64,000 nt of DNA from Alkalihalobacillus sp. AL-G. Its GTDB lineage: Bacteria > Bacillota > Bacilli > Bacillales > Fictibacillaceae. The stretch lies in NCBI RefSeq assembly GCF_030643805.1, contig NZ_CP094656.1, forward strand, positions 620,001 to 684,000, read 5' to 3'. Below the pieces are notes generated by a model that saw only the letters and a list, made by a program, of their open reading frames with translations, did no database searches and was not told the DNA's origin. This document shows, one piece after another, positions 35,403-44,765 of the stretch. The position numbers and the translations under genes were made by a program. Numbering within the stretch: position 1 is the stretch's first letter; the number at the start of each line of letters is the position of its first letter.

Positions 35403-36503
35403 ATGGAATTTTCTTGCGATCGAATCCTTATCCGCTTTCGTTCAAATACCCCTCGCCACCAATGCCTCAAAATTCATCAACAAATAAAAGCCACACTAAT
35501 TGACGAGATTAAGGAACTTAATATCCATATCGTTTCTGTTGATCGGATGTCAATAAATTCTTGTCTTCATCATTATTCTACATGTAATGAGGTTGAATTT
35601 GCGGAACGTGATGGAAAGGTTAAAACCCAACTAGTCCCAAATGATCCTCTTCTTTCTCGCCAATGGGGTCTATTGAAAGTCAATGCTACAAGAGCATGGA
35701 ATATAACTAGAGGTTCTACCAAAGTTCCTATTGCAATTTTGGATACAGGCATCTGCATGGATCATCCGGATTTACAGGATAAACTTATTTTGAACGCAAA
35801 TTTTTCAGCTGCTCCAACTGCAGAAGACTTTTATGGCCATGGAACTCATGTAGCTGGTATTGCAGCTGCAGTGACGAAAAATGGAGTCGGAGTTGCCGGT
35901 TTAGCAATCAATCCGACACTGATGAATGTCAAAGTGCTGGACGATAGTGGGACAGGCTTTGACAGTGATGTAGCACGAGGAATTGTTTTTGCTGCTAATA
36001 ATGGAGCACGGGTCATCAACATGAGTTTAGGCGGACCTTCATTCAGTTCCACGCTTCATGATGCTGCCAAATACGCAGCAGGCAAAGGAGTAATCCTTGT
36101 AGCAGCAGCAGGGAACGATGGATCCAGTGATCATTCTTATCCAGCAGCATTTGCACAATGTATCAGTGTAGCCGCCCTTGAACGTGATGATACAAAAGCT
36201 CAGTTTTCTAACTTCGGTGCAACTTGGGTTGATTTAGCTGCACCTGGTGTCGAAATGTTATCAACTGCTCCGATTGAACCGAATGTAATCGGTTTTAGAA
36301 ATTATGGATATCTATCAGGTACATCACAAGCAACTCCATTGGTGAGCGGATTAGCTGCATTGCTCCTTTCCCTCAACTCCAACGCCAATACAGTAAGGAA
36401 TACGATTGAGTCGACAACGGTACCGATCTCTGGTTTAGGGACACTTTATCAACATGGTCGAATCAATTCATACAACGCCCTTTTAAAACTTCCCCGTTCT
36501 TAA
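35403..36503 (+). CDS. Subtilisin-like serine protease (S8), no signal peptide
   Basis: 366 residues. The catalytic triad is Asp in AILDTGICMDHPDL near 117, His in YGHGTHVAGIAAA near 149 and Ser in YLSGTSQATPLVSGL near 305; the oxyanion Asn is in VAAAGND. The first 75 residues look like an inhibitor-type propeptide, and NDPLLSRQWGLLKVNATRAW resembles thermitase-type proteases. There is no N-terminal hydrophobic signal, so the enzyme is either intracellular or exported by another route. AGGAGGTGATA precedes the ATG. Confidence 0.88.
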   Translation: MEFSCDRILIRFRSNTPRHQCLKIHQQIKATLIDEIKELNIHIVSVDRMSINSCLHHYSTCNEVEFAERDGKVKTQLVPNDPLLSRQWGLLKVNATRAWNITRGSTKVPIAILDTGICMDHPDLQDKLILNANFSAAPTAEDFYGHGTHVAGIAAAVTKNGVGVAGLAINPTLMNVKVLDDSGTGFDSDVARGIVFAANNGARVINMSLGGPSFSSTLHDAAKYAAGKGVILVAAAGNDGSSDHSYPAAFAQCISVAALERDDTKAQFSNFGATWVDLAAPGVEMLSTAPIEPNVIGFRNYGYLSGTSQATPLVSGLAALLLSLNSNANTVRNTIESTTVPISGLGTLYQHGRINSYNALLKLPRS

Positions 36504-36654
36504 ATCATAACGTTATGACTAGTTTTTTACATGAAAATTGTTCATTTGTGTATTTTGGTTTTAAATTGACTGATCATATGGAAATCGATTCCTTGTATGG
36601 ATAGTAAAACTATATTCAAACTAAATATAAAGACATATAAGGGAGAAGATTTCT

Positions 36655-37452
36655 GTGGTTAAACAATTTTGCATCGTAATTCTAGCTGCCGTCTTGGTAT
36701 TATTGACTCCATTGAACGGACATGCCTATTCAAATGAAAAACATGATTGGTTTTTTAAACGGAGCAAGGATCATCAACCTGCAACGACCGAACCAGAATT
36801 TATGGAGCTTCTGAAAAAATATAATGGCTTTTACATTGGTGATACGAGTGGGAAAAATTTGTACTTAACCTTTGATAACGGCTATGAAAATGGCTATACG
36901 AAACAAATCCTTGATGTGTTAAATGAAAAAAATGTTCCAGCAACCTTTTTTGTAACTGGACATTATCTGAATGATCAAGCAGAACTCGTGAAACGGATGG
37001 TGAAAGAAGGACATATTGTCGGAAATCATTCGTGGAAACACCCTGATTTGACGTCAGTAAGTAATTCTCGGTTAAAAGAAGAACTTACAAAGGTTGAGGA
37101 AGAATATCAAAAGTTAACCGGGCACAATGACATGGTATTTCTACGCCCGCCAAGGGGAGTTTTCAGTGAACGGACCCTGGCATTATCTGAAAAAGAAGGC
37201 TACATCAATGTATTCTGGTCCCTTGCTTATAAGGATTGGGTAACGAACGAACAAAAAGGCGAGGACTATGCCTATCGCAACATCATGAAGCAAATTCATC
37301 CCGGGGCAATCCTCCTTTTGCACACCGTTTCCAAGGATAATGCAGAAGCATTAGGTCGCGTCATTGATGATCTTCGTAAACAAGGCTATACCTTCAAAAG
37401 CTTGAATTCTCTCGTTGCAAATGAGCATTTAATAGGACACAATCATCAATAA
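36655..37452 (+). CDS. pdaA: Delta-lactam-biosynthetic polysaccharide deacetylase PdaA
   Basis: 265 residues with a signal peptide (to about HAYS, residue 24) and the NodB domain. The motif LYLTFDNGYENGYT (Asp-Asn in place of the usual Asp-Asp) and GNHSWKHPDL are PdaA signatures; FLRPPRGVFS is motif 3. PdaA deacetylates muramic residues to form the delta-lactam of spore cortex needed for germination. GTG start at 36655 with GGGAGA upstream. A terminator follows. Confidence 0.92.
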   Translation: MVKQFCIVILAAVLVLLTPLNGHAYSNEKHDWFFKRSKDHQPATTEPEFMELLKKYNGFYIGDTSGKNLYLTFDNGYENGYTKQILDVLNEKNVPATFFVTGHYLNDQAELVKRMVKEGHIVGNHSWKHPDLTSVSNSRLKEELTKVEEEYQKLTGHNDMVFLRPPRGVFSERTLALSEKEGYINVFWSLAYKDWVTNEQKGEDYAYRNIMKQIHPGAILLLHTVSKDNAEALGRVIDDLRKQGYTFKSLNSLVANEHLIGHNHQ

Positions 37453-37458
37453 CTCTAA

Positions 37459-37489
37459 AGGGTCAGGTACTTAACTGGTACCTGACCCT
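37459..37489 (+). terminator. Hairpin terminator after pdaA
   Basis: AGGGTCAGGTAC pairs with GTACCTGACCCT around a short loop; the T run after it is weak. Confidence 0.75.
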
Positions 37490-37560
37490 CTTCCATGAGA
37501 GGAATCAATCCAGTCATGTGATATAATGAATCCGATTCTACAGAAGACCGGAGTGTAAGC

Positions 37561-38946
37561 ATGAAAACGAAGGATGTACATGTAAAAACAGGAGATAAGA
37601 TCCCCGTTACGATAAAAAGGCTAGGCATCAATGGAGAAGGTGTCGGATTTTATAAAAAGAAAGTTACATTCATTCCTGGAGCCCTTCCAGGGGAAGAGGT
37701 TATAGCGAAAGTTGACAAATCCTTTCCAAATCGGATCGAAGCGAATTTAGCCACTATAAAGAAACGATCAGATGACCGGGTAAAACCCCCATGTCCGATT
37801 TATGAGGAATGTGGAGGCTGTCAGTTGCAGCATCTTAAGTATGAAGCTCAGCTTCGCGAAAAGAAGGATATTGTTCGTCAAGCATTTCAGCGGTATACGA
37901 GTTACAATGCCCATCATATACCGTTAAAAGATACGATTGGAATGGAAGACCCTTGGAACTACCGAAATAAAAGTCAGCTTCAGGTGGCTAAAAAAGAGGC
38001 GGGAGTTATTGCGGGACTTTATGGTATCGGATCTCACAAGCTGATTGATTTGACGAATTGTATGGTCCAGCATCCCGAAACATCGAATGTCACGAATGTG
38101 ATCAAATCGATTCTGGGGGATCTGAACATTTCGATTTATAACGAAAGAAAACGTACAGGGATGGTCAGGACGATTGTAACGCGAGTGAGTTTTCAAACCA
38201 AACAGGTACAGGTTGTCCTAGTAACGGCCGAACGTAATCTTCCTAAAAAAGACTTGCTTATTCAGGAGATTAAAAGTCGCTTGCCACAAGTCGTTTCTCT
38301 TTTACAAAACATTAACGGACAAAAAACATCGGTCATTTTCGGAGATAAAACGATCCATTTGGAAGGCGGAGAAACAATCCAAGAGACACTTGGTGATCTT
38401 TCATTTGAGTTATCCGCAAGAGCCTTTTTTCAATTGAATCCAATTCAAACGGTAAAATTATATAACCAAGTTCGGAGAGCGGCGAAACTGACTGGTGTAG
38501 AAAAAGTAGTTGATGCATATTGTGGAGTTGGAACGATCGGGTTGTGGCTAGCAAAGGATGCAAAAGAAATACGCGGAATGGATGTCATTCAGGATTCAAT
38601 TCGGGATGCCTCCGAAAATGCCATCAAACATGGCTATTCGAATGCTGACTATGTAACGGGTAAAGCAGAATATTGGCTTCCTAAATGGCTGAAGGAAGGC
38701 TGGAAACCTGACGTCATCGTGGTCGATCCTCCTCGGACAGGCTGTGACCAAACGTTTTTACAAACAGTTGCGAAAATCAAACCGAAAAAATTGGTTTATG
38801 TATCATGTAACCCATCAACCCTAGCAAAAGACGTCAATTTCTTATCTGAATCAGGATTCAAAATACAAAGTTTACAGCCTGTGGATATGTTCCCGCATAC
38901 GTCACATGTTGAAGTAGTTGCAGCCTTAACTTTAAACAAAAAATAG
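37561..38946 (+). CDS. yfjO: TrmA/RumA-family RNA m5U methyltransferase (YfjO)
   Basis: 461 residues. A TRAM domain (about 8-65) is followed by four cluster-type cysteines ([17 protein letters not shown] plus a later NCMV near 165), then a Rossmann methyltransferase with [26 protein letters not shown] and the catalytic Cys in [14 protein letters not shown]. It should methylate uridine C5 in rRNA or tRNA; which site is not clear. B. subtilis YfjO is the closest namesake by context, downstream of pdaA. Confidence 0.92.
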   Translation: MKTKDVHVKTGDKIPVTIKRLGINGEGVGFYKKKVTFIPGALPGEEVIAKVDKSFPNRIEANLATIKKRSDDRVKPPCPIYEECGGCQLQHLKYEAQLREKKDIVRQAFQRYTSYNAHHIPLKDTIGMEDPWNYRNKSQLQVAKKEAGVIAGLYGIGSHKLIDLTNCMVQHPETSNVTNVIKSILGDLNISIYNERKRTGMVRTIVTRVSFQTKQVQVVLVTAERNLPKKDLLIQEIKSRLPQVVSLLQNINGQKTSVIFGDKTIHLEGGETIQETLGDLSFELSARAFFQLNPIQTVKLYNQVRRAAKLTGVEKVVDAYCGVGTIGLWLAKDAKEIRGMDVIQDSIRDASENAIKHGYSNADYVTGKAEYWLPKWLKEGWKPDVIVVDPPRTGCDQTFLQTVAKIKPKKLVYVSCNPSTLAKDVNFLSESGFKIQSLQPVDMFPHTSHVEVVAALTLNKK

Positions 38947-38948
38947 CT

Positions 38949-38986
38949 AAAAACACGCCTGACTTACACATCAGACGTGTTTTTTA
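38949..38986 (+). terminator. Intrinsic terminator after yfjO
   Basis: AACACG and CTGA pair with TCAG and CGTGTT, with one mismatch between the helices, followed by TTTTT. Confidence 0.85.
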
Positions 38987-39029
38987 CACGCAGGAGTATA
39001 ACTTTTTAGCAAGAAGAATTACCGACGTT

Positions 39030-39112
39030 GGAGAAAAGTTTACGTCCTAAGTATAAGTGCAACTAGGGGCGATCGCCTTCACTAAGGCTTGGCGCTAGCC
39101 AAGTTTTCTTTA
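39030..39112 (+). repeat. Family A intergenic repeat, copy 3
   Basis: Begins GAGAAAAGTTTACGTCC and ends with CTTGGC-GCTA-GCCAAG followed by TTTTCTTTA. It belongs to the subgroup with copy 4 (same first 17 bases). It ends immediately before the DnaA-box cluster. Confidence 0.8.
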
Positions 39113-39115
39113 GAT

Positions 39116-39261
39116 ATATCCACAACTTATGCACAGTTTTTGTTAATAAATCCACATACGGGTAAGGTTATACACAACAGCAAAATAAGGATTCATAAAG
39201 TTATTAACATTTTTCACAGTGCTGTGGATAAGGTTACCCACAATCCTTGTGTTTATCCACA
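39116..39261. promoter_or_regulatory. DnaA-box cluster
   Basis: Four perfect TTATNCACA boxes: 39127-39135 (TTATGCACA), 39168-39176 (TTATACACA), 39223-39231 (TTATCCACA on the minus strand) and 39253-39261 (TTATCCACA). One-mismatch boxes lie at 39116-39124, 39210-39218 and 39234-39242, and a weaker one at 39148-39156. That is eight candidates in 146 bp of noncoding DNA. No dnaA or dnaN gene is near, so this is not the usual oriC. B. subtilis carries similar intergenic clusters that titrate DnaA. Confidence 0.85.
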
Positions 39262-39316
39262 ATTAAAAGAGACTTGCCGGGGAAGGGACAAGTCTCTTCG
39301 TTCAGTCTTACAGAGG

Positions 39317-39475
39317 TTATTTTTGTCTTGCTCTCTTACTAGCCGCAGCGGCTCGTTCTTGAGCTTGCAGATCGTTTGAGTCGGCAAGTTCTTGGGAAAA
39401 CTCCACATCACGGCCATCTGGAGCCATGTTCTGCTTGTTTTGTGCTTGTCTGCGAGCACGTTTGTCTTTTCCCAT
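39317..39475 (-). CDS. yfhD: YfhD-family small protein
   Basis: 52 residues, basic at the start (MGKDKRARRQ) and then DGRDVEFSQELADSNDLQA and a basic tail, matching the YfhD pattern of Bacillus. ATG at 39475 is 7 bases after AAGGAGG; the longer frame to 39544 has no such site. yfhD lies beside yfhE-yfhF-recX in B. subtilis. Function unknown; family members are often linked to spores. Confidence 0.78.
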   Translation of the reverse strand: MGKDKRARRQAQNKQNMAPDGRDVEFSQELADSNDLQAQERAAAASKRARQK

Positions 39476-39670
39476 GAGTAAACCCTCCTTAGACGCTTGG
39501 TGAGAGGATGACCTCTCGCTATTATGATGTACACAATAAAGCAATCTATAAGAGGAAAGAAAGGGAAATCGTGTGAATATGTGGTTGGTGAAACGGCTGC
39601 ATTATAAAGGATATCAAGTACTGAGCTCGAAACACCTTACGCTGAAGTTTCCCTGCCAACACTCGAAGAC

Positions 39671-40222
39671 TCAAGCTTCACGAATAACTTCTTCGTTTAC
39701 CGCTTCGCGTAATGTGTATAAATAATAGGTGTCACGCTCAATTTGGTATAAATCATAAACGTCTTCAAACGTGTTTAATTGTTGATATATTTCTGTTCGG
39801 ACATCGTTAGCAAGCGTAATGTATGGAAATTTTTGCGCAGCATACTTTGAACGAAGATTCGTTTTTCGGATTCGCATCAAAATCGTTTGGATTTCCTTCT
39901 CAAAAAAGAGTTCATTGAAAAATTCCTCTTTTGCTGGCTGGTTATACCCTTTTCCGTGATATGGCTTTCCGAGCCATGTTCCTAAAAAACCACATTGATT
40001 TTGGATATCAAAAAGGTTGATCGTTCCAATCGGGTTATGCCATTCATCCAAAATGGTTCTCGAGATCAACTCACCACGATCTTCGGCCTCAATTGTTTGT
40101 TTCGTCAAAAACATGAATTCCTCGAATGAGCCTGCCTTTTGACGCACAAAAGGGAAGACCGCTGGGTCCACCATCAAATCGTACAAAACATGACACTCTG
40201 AAAGATCACGTTTCTTTAACAT
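39671..40222 (-). CDS. GNAT-family acetyltransferase (RimJ-like)
   Basis: 183 residues with RimJ/RimL-type features: GTINLFDIQNQCGFLGTWLG and then LGKPYHGKGYNQPAKEEFF, the acetyl-CoA binding region, near residues 88-103. The substrate is unknown. GAGAGGA lies upstream of the ATG. It is preceded by an unusual structured leader (40223-40395). Confidence 0.82.
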   Translation of the reverse strand: MLKKRDLSECHVLYDLMVDPAVFPFVRQKAGSFEEFMFLTKQTIEAEDRGELISRTILDEWHNPIGTINLFDIQNQCGFLGTWLGKPYHGKGYNQPAKEEFFNELFFEKEIQTILMRIRKTNLRSKYAAQKFPYITLANDVRTEIYQQLNTFEDVYDLYQIERDTYYLYTLREAVNEEVIREA

Positions 40223-40395
40223 GTTCTACATCCTCTCCCAGAGGGCAGACTGATTCCACCCTCGAATTAAACGTTCTAATTCGGGGTGGGAATCGAACCC
40301 ACTAAGACCAGATGTTTCTGGTGGCGCACCAATTGCCTTCCCTTGCCTGTATTCAATTAAATTTTTTATTTAAGTAAACCAAATTTATAAGATAA
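40223..40395 (-). promoter_or_regulatory. Structured 5' leader of the GNAT gene, unidentified
   Basis: On the minus strand the leader can form GGTG-CGC-CACC or ACCAGA-AACA-TCTGGT, then GTGGG-TTCGATT-CCCAC (identical in form to a tRNA T-arm), then CCGAATTA/TAATTCG, then GAGGG/CCCTC just before the ribosome site. A likely -10 TTATAA and -35 TTGTAA lie near 40384-40413. It matches no riboswitch class I know. It is not a tRNA because no acceptor stem closes around the arms. Confidence 0.5.
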
Positions 40396-40475
40396 TCATA
40401 ATAGATTTTTACAAAAAAGAAAATAAACTTTTTTTGTCATTTTTTAGCTTTTTTTAACGAATGAGTTCATGAATA

Positions 40476-41600
40476 TTAGTCCGATTTCTGATACACAATT
40501 TCACCATTGATCATCGTCAAAATGGGAAGTGCCGAAAAGTGGAAAGGATGGTTATTCCACAAAGTAATATCGGCGTCTTTTCCAACTTCAAGACTTCCGA
40601 CCCGTTCATCAATACCGAGGTTTTTGGCAGGATTAATTGTAATTCCCGCAATCGCTTTTTCGATGGGCAGACCTTCTCGTACAGCAAGGGCAGCACACAC
40701 ATTCAAGTACTGTATAGGTACGTATGGATGGTCGGTTGTTATGGAAACCGCTACATCGTGCTCACTTAAAATCCTATAGGTTTGCCACGTTTTATTTTTG
40801 AGTTCAATTTTCGATTTACGGGTAAGTGTAGGTCCGACTGAGACTTGAAGGTTCCGGTCCGCTAGCTCTGAAACGACTAAGTGACCCTCTGTACAGTGTT
40901 CAATGCGTAGGTCGAGATCAAACTCATCTGCGAATCGAACTGCAGAAAGAATATCATCGGCACGATGGGCGTGGATTCGAACAGGCATTTCCCGCTTCAA
41001 CACGGAAATGATCGGCGCTATTCGTAAGCAATTTGGGTTATCTGTGTGTTTTGCTTTATAAAATTCTTCTCGTAACATTCCCATGATGCCCATCCTCGTA
41101 ATCGAATCATTGTGTCTGCCGCTATGAATCCGTTTCGGGTTTTCTCCAAGTGCAATTTTCAGGCCGGCTTTTTCCTTTACGAGCATGTTCTTGACGTTCT
41201 TTCCATGAGTCTTGATGACAGCGGTTTGGCCGCCAATCACATTTGCGCTGCCAGGCATAACATGAACGGTCGTAATTCCAAACTTAATGGCATCATTGAA
41301 GGCAATATCGAGTGGATGTATGCTATCGATGGCTCGGATATGGGGTGTTAAAGGTTCATGGGTTTCATTTGCGTCGTTTCCAGCCCAGCCGGTGCCTTCA
41401 TCATATAATCCGAGATGGGTATGGACATCGATAAAACCAGGCAGCAAATGCATTCCGGTTGCTTCAAAGACATTCATGTTATTTTGAACTGATATACTTT
41501 CAGCGATTTGTGTAATTTTCCCGTTTTCAATTAACAGATCGCCGGATTTTACAGACGAAGTAACCGGGTATAGGGTTGCATTTTTTATCAATGTTTTCAT
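40476..41600 (-). CDS. Imidazolonepropionase-like amidohydrolase
   Basis: 374 residues of the metal-dependent amidohydrolase superfamily. Metal ligands are seen in LLPGFIDVHTHLGLYDEG near residue 55, HAHRADD near 212, IEHCTEG near 235 and the Asp in ITTDHPYVPI near 290. The C-terminal strand region has VGKDADITLW. The substrate is not clear. GAGGT precedes the ATG. Confidence 0.88.
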   Translation of the reverse strand: MKTLIKNATLYPVTSSVKSGDLLIENGKITQIAESISVQNNMNVFEATGMHLLPGFIDVHTHLGLYDEGTGWAGNDANETHEPLTPHIRAIDSIHPLDIAFNDAIKFGITTVHVMPGSANVIGGQTAVIKTHGKNVKNMLVKEKAGLKIALGENPKRIHSGRHNDSITRMGIMGMLREEFYKAKHTDNPNCLRIAPIISVLKREMPVRIHAHRADDILSAVRFADEFDLDLRIEHCTEGHLVVSELADRNLQVSVGPTLTRKSKIELKNKTWQTYRILSEHDVAVSITTDHPYVPIQYLNVCAALAVREGLPIEKAIAGITINPAKNLGIDERVGSLEVGKDADITLWNNHPFHFSALPILTMINGEIVYQKSD

Positions 41601-41655
41601 TGGTGTACCTCATTTGGATTTAATGTTATATAGCGTATCTGTTCATGCTGAGAAG

Positions 41656-42561
41656 TTATTTATTATAGATTGCATTTAAAGCAGATGTAAGTGTAGGAAA
41701 TTGAAATTTATAGCCATCGTTTAATGCCTTCTGTGGATAAACCTTTTGACCGTCCAAAATCAATGTACTCATCTCACCAAGTGCACCGCGTAATAAAAAT
41801 CCTGGGGTAGGAAACCAATGCGGCCGGTTTAGTGTTTTTCCAAGTACTTTTCCGAAAACATGCATCTGCACTGGATGAGGAGAGGTGGCATTCAAGGGTC
41901 CATCAACGGTTTCATTGTTAATCGCAAAATCAATCAGACCGACAATATCATTTATATGAATCCAGGAGTACCATTGCTCACCAGAACCAATAGGTCCTCC
42001 GGCAAATATTTTATAGGGAATTGCAATCCGGGGCAGTGCACCTTCATCGCCATCCAGGATCAAACCGAAGCGGGTATAAACAACACGCACCCCGAAAGCT
42101 TTTGCTTTTGCAGCTTCCCGTTCCCAGTTTTCTGTAACGTGGGAAAGAAAATCATTGCCTGGTTCCTGTACAGTTTCATCAAATGTTCTCGTCATGGACG
42201 TACCGTAAAAACCGATTGCTGATGCGTTTATTAAAACAGAGGGCTTATTTGGTTGAGCTGCAATTATATTGACGATTTCTTGAGTTGCGGTGATCCGGCT
42301 CGATATGATTTTTTCCTTTTTTTCTTCCGTCCATCGACCGTTAATCGTTTCTCCTGCCAAATTGACGATAGCTGACAGATCCGGTAATTCAGTACTAGGA
42401 TCACTGTCGTCCGTGAGCCATTTTATGTAGGTTACGTTGTTTTTATCGGGTTTGTCTTCTGGGTTTCGGGTTAGTACATACACAGAGTATCCCTGGCGAG
42501 TTAGGTGATCGGTCAGTGCTTGTCCAACAAAACCAGTCCCACCTGTTATGGCGATATTCAT
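41656..42561 (-). CDS. yfhF: TIGR01777-type NAD-dependent epimerase YfhF
   Basis: 301 residues, extended SDR fold: ITGGTGFVGQALTDHL at the N-terminus, VNLAGETINGRW near 68, SASAIGFYGT-like NASAIGFYG near 110, and a C-terminal domain with FLLRGALGEMSTLILDGQKV. The conserved features match the YfhF/SulA-like epimerase group. AGGAGGAG lies upstream. It is divergent from recX, as in B. subtilis. Confidence 0.9.
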   Translation of the reverse strand: MNIAITGGTGFVGQALTDHLTRQGYSVYVLTRNPEDKPDKNNVTYIKWLTDDSDPSTELPDLSAIVNLAGETINGRWTEEKKEKIISSRITATQEIVNIIAAQPNKPSVLINASAIGFYGTSMTRTFDETVQEPGNDFLSHVTENWEREAAKAKAFGVRVVYTRFGLILDGDEGALPRIAIPYKIFAGGPIGSGEQWYSWIHINDIVGLIDFAINNETVDGPLNATSPHPVQMHVFGKVLGKTLNRPHWFPTPGFLLRGALGEMSTLILDGQKVYPQKALNDGYKFQFPTLTSALNAIYNK

Positions 42562-42733
42562 TGCGAACTCCTCCTAATACTTGCTTATGTTTGTATTCGC
42601 CTTTACATTTGATTTTTCCTTTAAGAGGTTCTAAAAGCCATGTGTTTAATATGAATTAAGAGTTTAGTGCAAAGGACCCAGTATTATCCTTTAAAAGGGG
42701 GCATGTGCTAAACTGATGGAAGAGGTGGTCCGA

Positions 42734-43546
42734 ATGAAAATAACAAAGATCACAGTTCAAAAGAAAAATAAAAGCCGATACAATGTTTATGTTGATTGTG
42801 GGCATGGGGAAGAATTCGGATTTGCAATTGATGAGGATGTCTATATTAAGTTTGGAATTGAAAAGGGCATGGAACTCAGTGCGAAGGAAATATCCGAATT
42901 ACAGTCAGAGGACGAAGTGCGAAAAGGCTTTAATCAGGCTGTGAACTATTTATCGTACAGAATGAGGTCGTGTCAAGAAATCGTCGAATATTTAAAGAAG
43001 AAGGAAGTTCCCACTTCAGCAATTGAGGCGATTATGAAACGCCTTCAAGAATTAAAGTATATAGATGACCTTGAGTTCGCAAAAATGTTCATACGTAGTA
43101 AAGTGACAACTTCTCAAAAAGGACCGAAAGCGCTGGAACAAGAGTTGAAGCTGAAGGGTGTTTCGGAAGCGATCATAGAAAAGGCGATCCTTGTATATCC
43201 ACAAGATCAGCAAATTGAATCCGCGACAAAGCTTGCAAAGAAAAAGGCGAAACAGAACCAAAAACTAAGTGAGATAGCGGCAAAGCAAAAGATCGGTCAG
43301 CTTTTGAAGCAAAAAGGTTTTTCATGGACTATTATTGAACAAGCAATTGAAAAAGCCTCCCTTCAAAAAGATGAACAAGAAGAGCGGGAGGCATTGGATA
43401 TACAAGCTCAAAAGGCCCATCGTAAGTATCGGAAATTTTCAGGCTGGGAATATAAACAGAAGATGAAGCAGCAATTGTATAGAAAAGGATTTTCTATCGA
43501 GCTGATTGATGAATGGCTAAATGAAACTGAGATTAGCGATCAATAA
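42734..43546 (+). CDS. recX: Recombination regulator RecX
   Basis: 270 residues in three-helix RecX repeats, with the core YLSYRMRSCQEIVEYLKKK near 75 and LKYIDDLEFAKMFI near 110. RecX modulates RecA filaments. ATG at 42734 has GAGGTG 6-7 bases upstream. Its 3' end overlaps the convergent SDR gene by 14 bp. Confidence 0.93.
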   Translation: MKITKITVQKKNKSRYNVYVDCGHGEEFGFAIDEDVYIKFGIEKGMELSAKEISELQSEDEVRKGFNQAVNYLSYRMRSCQEIVEYLKKKEVPTSAIEAIMKRLQELKYIDDLEFAKMFIRSKVTTSQKGPKALEQELKLKGVSEAIIEKAILVYPQDQQIESATKLAKKKAKQNQKLSEIAAKQKIGQLLKQKGFSWTIIEQAIEKASLQKDEQEEREALDIQAQKAHRKYRKFSGWEYKQKMKQQLYRKGFSIELIDEWLNETEISDQ

Positions 43547-44204
43547 AAATCTCTGCTTGACCGGCATTTTGGTCAACAATCAGCTCGGCTACGGTATCAG
43601 GACTCTTTAAGCGGGAGCGGTCTTTGATGTGGTCCGTTTCATCCCAAAACGGGGTGTCCATTCCGCCCATATAAACGGCTGTCACTTGGATGGCCGTTCC
43701 TTCAAGTTCCTTAATAAGACTTTCTGTAAAACCACGTACCGCGAATTTGCTTGCTACATAGACGGATTCATTTTTCTTTCCGCGTAGTCCGGCGGTTGAA
43801 ATGACATTCATAAGTTGACCTTCACCTTGTTCAACAAGTAAAGGTAGGATCGCCCTCGTCATATTGATCGTTCCTTTTATGTTCGTCGCTAATACTTGTT
43901 CGATTTCATCATCAGAATATGTATCGAGCGGACCAAAACAACCGGTTCCGGCATTGTTTATCAGAAGGTCGATCCGGTCGGTTTCTAAAAATGAATGGAG
44001 CGAATTTTGAATGTCCTTTGTATTTGTTATATCACAAGCAATTGCAGTTGCAGACCCGCCACAGATTGCTATTTCTTCTTTTACCGTTTCTAACGGTTCG
44101 ATTCGGCGTCCGACAAGGAAAACATGGTCGCCTTTTTTTCCGTATTGAATTGCAAGGCTCCTGCCTAATCCAGTTCCAGCACCGGTAATGATGATATTTT
44201 TCAA
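43533..44204 (-). CDS. Short-chain dehydrogenase/reductase
   Basis: About 223 residues of the classical SDR fold: IIITGAGTGLGRSLA (NADP binding), LLINNAGTG near 82, and the catalytic set with Ser in NVISTAGLRG and YVASKFA near 150. TTG at 44204 has AAGGAG 8 bases upstream; GTG at 44213 overlaps that site and is less likely. Substrate unknown. Confidence 0.88.
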   Translation of the reverse strand: MKNIIITGAGTGLGRSLAIQYGKKGDHVFLVGRRIEPLETVKEEIAICGGSATAIACDITNTKDIQNSLHSFLETDRIDLLINNAGTGCFGPLDTYSDDEIEQVLATNIKGTINMTRAILPLLVEQGEGQLMNVISTAGLRGKKNESVYVASKFAVRGFTESLIKELEGTAIQVTAVYMGGMDTPFWDETDHIKDRSRLKSPDTVAELIVDQNAGQAEIFIDR

Positions 44205-44382
44205 TGTAATCACTCCTTGTATATTTAAGTAAAAAAATGACCTTCTTTAATTACGAATTTTAGATTGATTTTTCAAAGCGGTAAGGTTGTATCAAGCACC
44301 ATCATTATGCTAGCATACCTCTTTAATTTGGCAAATAAATACGATTTCTACTATACTAAAAGGGGATTTGGAGGTTAAATGA

Positions 44383-44706
44383 ATGGAAAAGCGCTATAGT
44401 GATATGAGTAAATATGAATTGCATGAAGAAATTCGTACATTAACGGAAAATGCAAGAAAAGCGGAACAACTTGGGGTCGTCAATGAACTAGCAGTGCTTG
44501 AAAGGAAAATTGCGATGGCTCGATGTTATTTGCTTGACCCATCACATTATAAGCCAGGTGAAGTATATGAGTTGGAAATTGATCCACAACGTGATTTTAA
44601 AATTGATTATATGAATGGAATTTTCGCATGGGGATATCGAAGCGGACAAAACGAACTTGAGGCATTTCCGATATCGATGCTGCGTTCGAAAAATAAAAAG
44701 GACTAA
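44383..44706 (+). CDS. yfhH: YfhH (DUF1811) family protein
   Basis: 107 residues with MSKYELHEEIRTLTENARKA at the start and PSHYKPGEVYELEIDP near 65, the YfhH/DUF1811 pattern. Function unknown. Its place between recX and sspK matches B. subtilis gene order. Confidence 0.9.
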   Translation: MEKRYSDMSKYELHEEIRTLTENARKAEQLGVVNELAVLERKIAMARCYLLDPSHYKPGEVYELEIDPQRDFKIDYMNGIFAWGYRSGQNELEAFPISMLRSKNKKD

Positions 44707-44765
44707 CCCGTTGTTATAATGGGAGCAAATGCCTCATTATAAGGGTTAGTCCAGTTTAATGCAAT

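Noticed and set aside
39116-39261. Chromosomal origin oriC
   Set aside because: DnaA boxes are dense, but dnaA, dnaN, rnpA or rpmH are absent and no long AT-rich unwinding region adjoins.
39579-39723. Small plus-strand ORF with a weak ribosome site
   Set aside because: The second half runs antisense into the acetyltransferase gene, the composition is not protein-like, and I recognise no family.
40223-40290. T-box leader before the acetyltransferase
   Set aside because: GAGGGTGGAATCAG resembles part of the T-box sequence, but ACCGCG is missing, there is no Stem I with specifier loop, no terminator, and the gene is not amino-acid related.
40241-40345. tRNA gene on the minus strand
   Set aside because: A T-arm and a D-like loop can be drawn, but the acceptor stem has no 5' partner and no 7-base anticodon loop fits between the arms.
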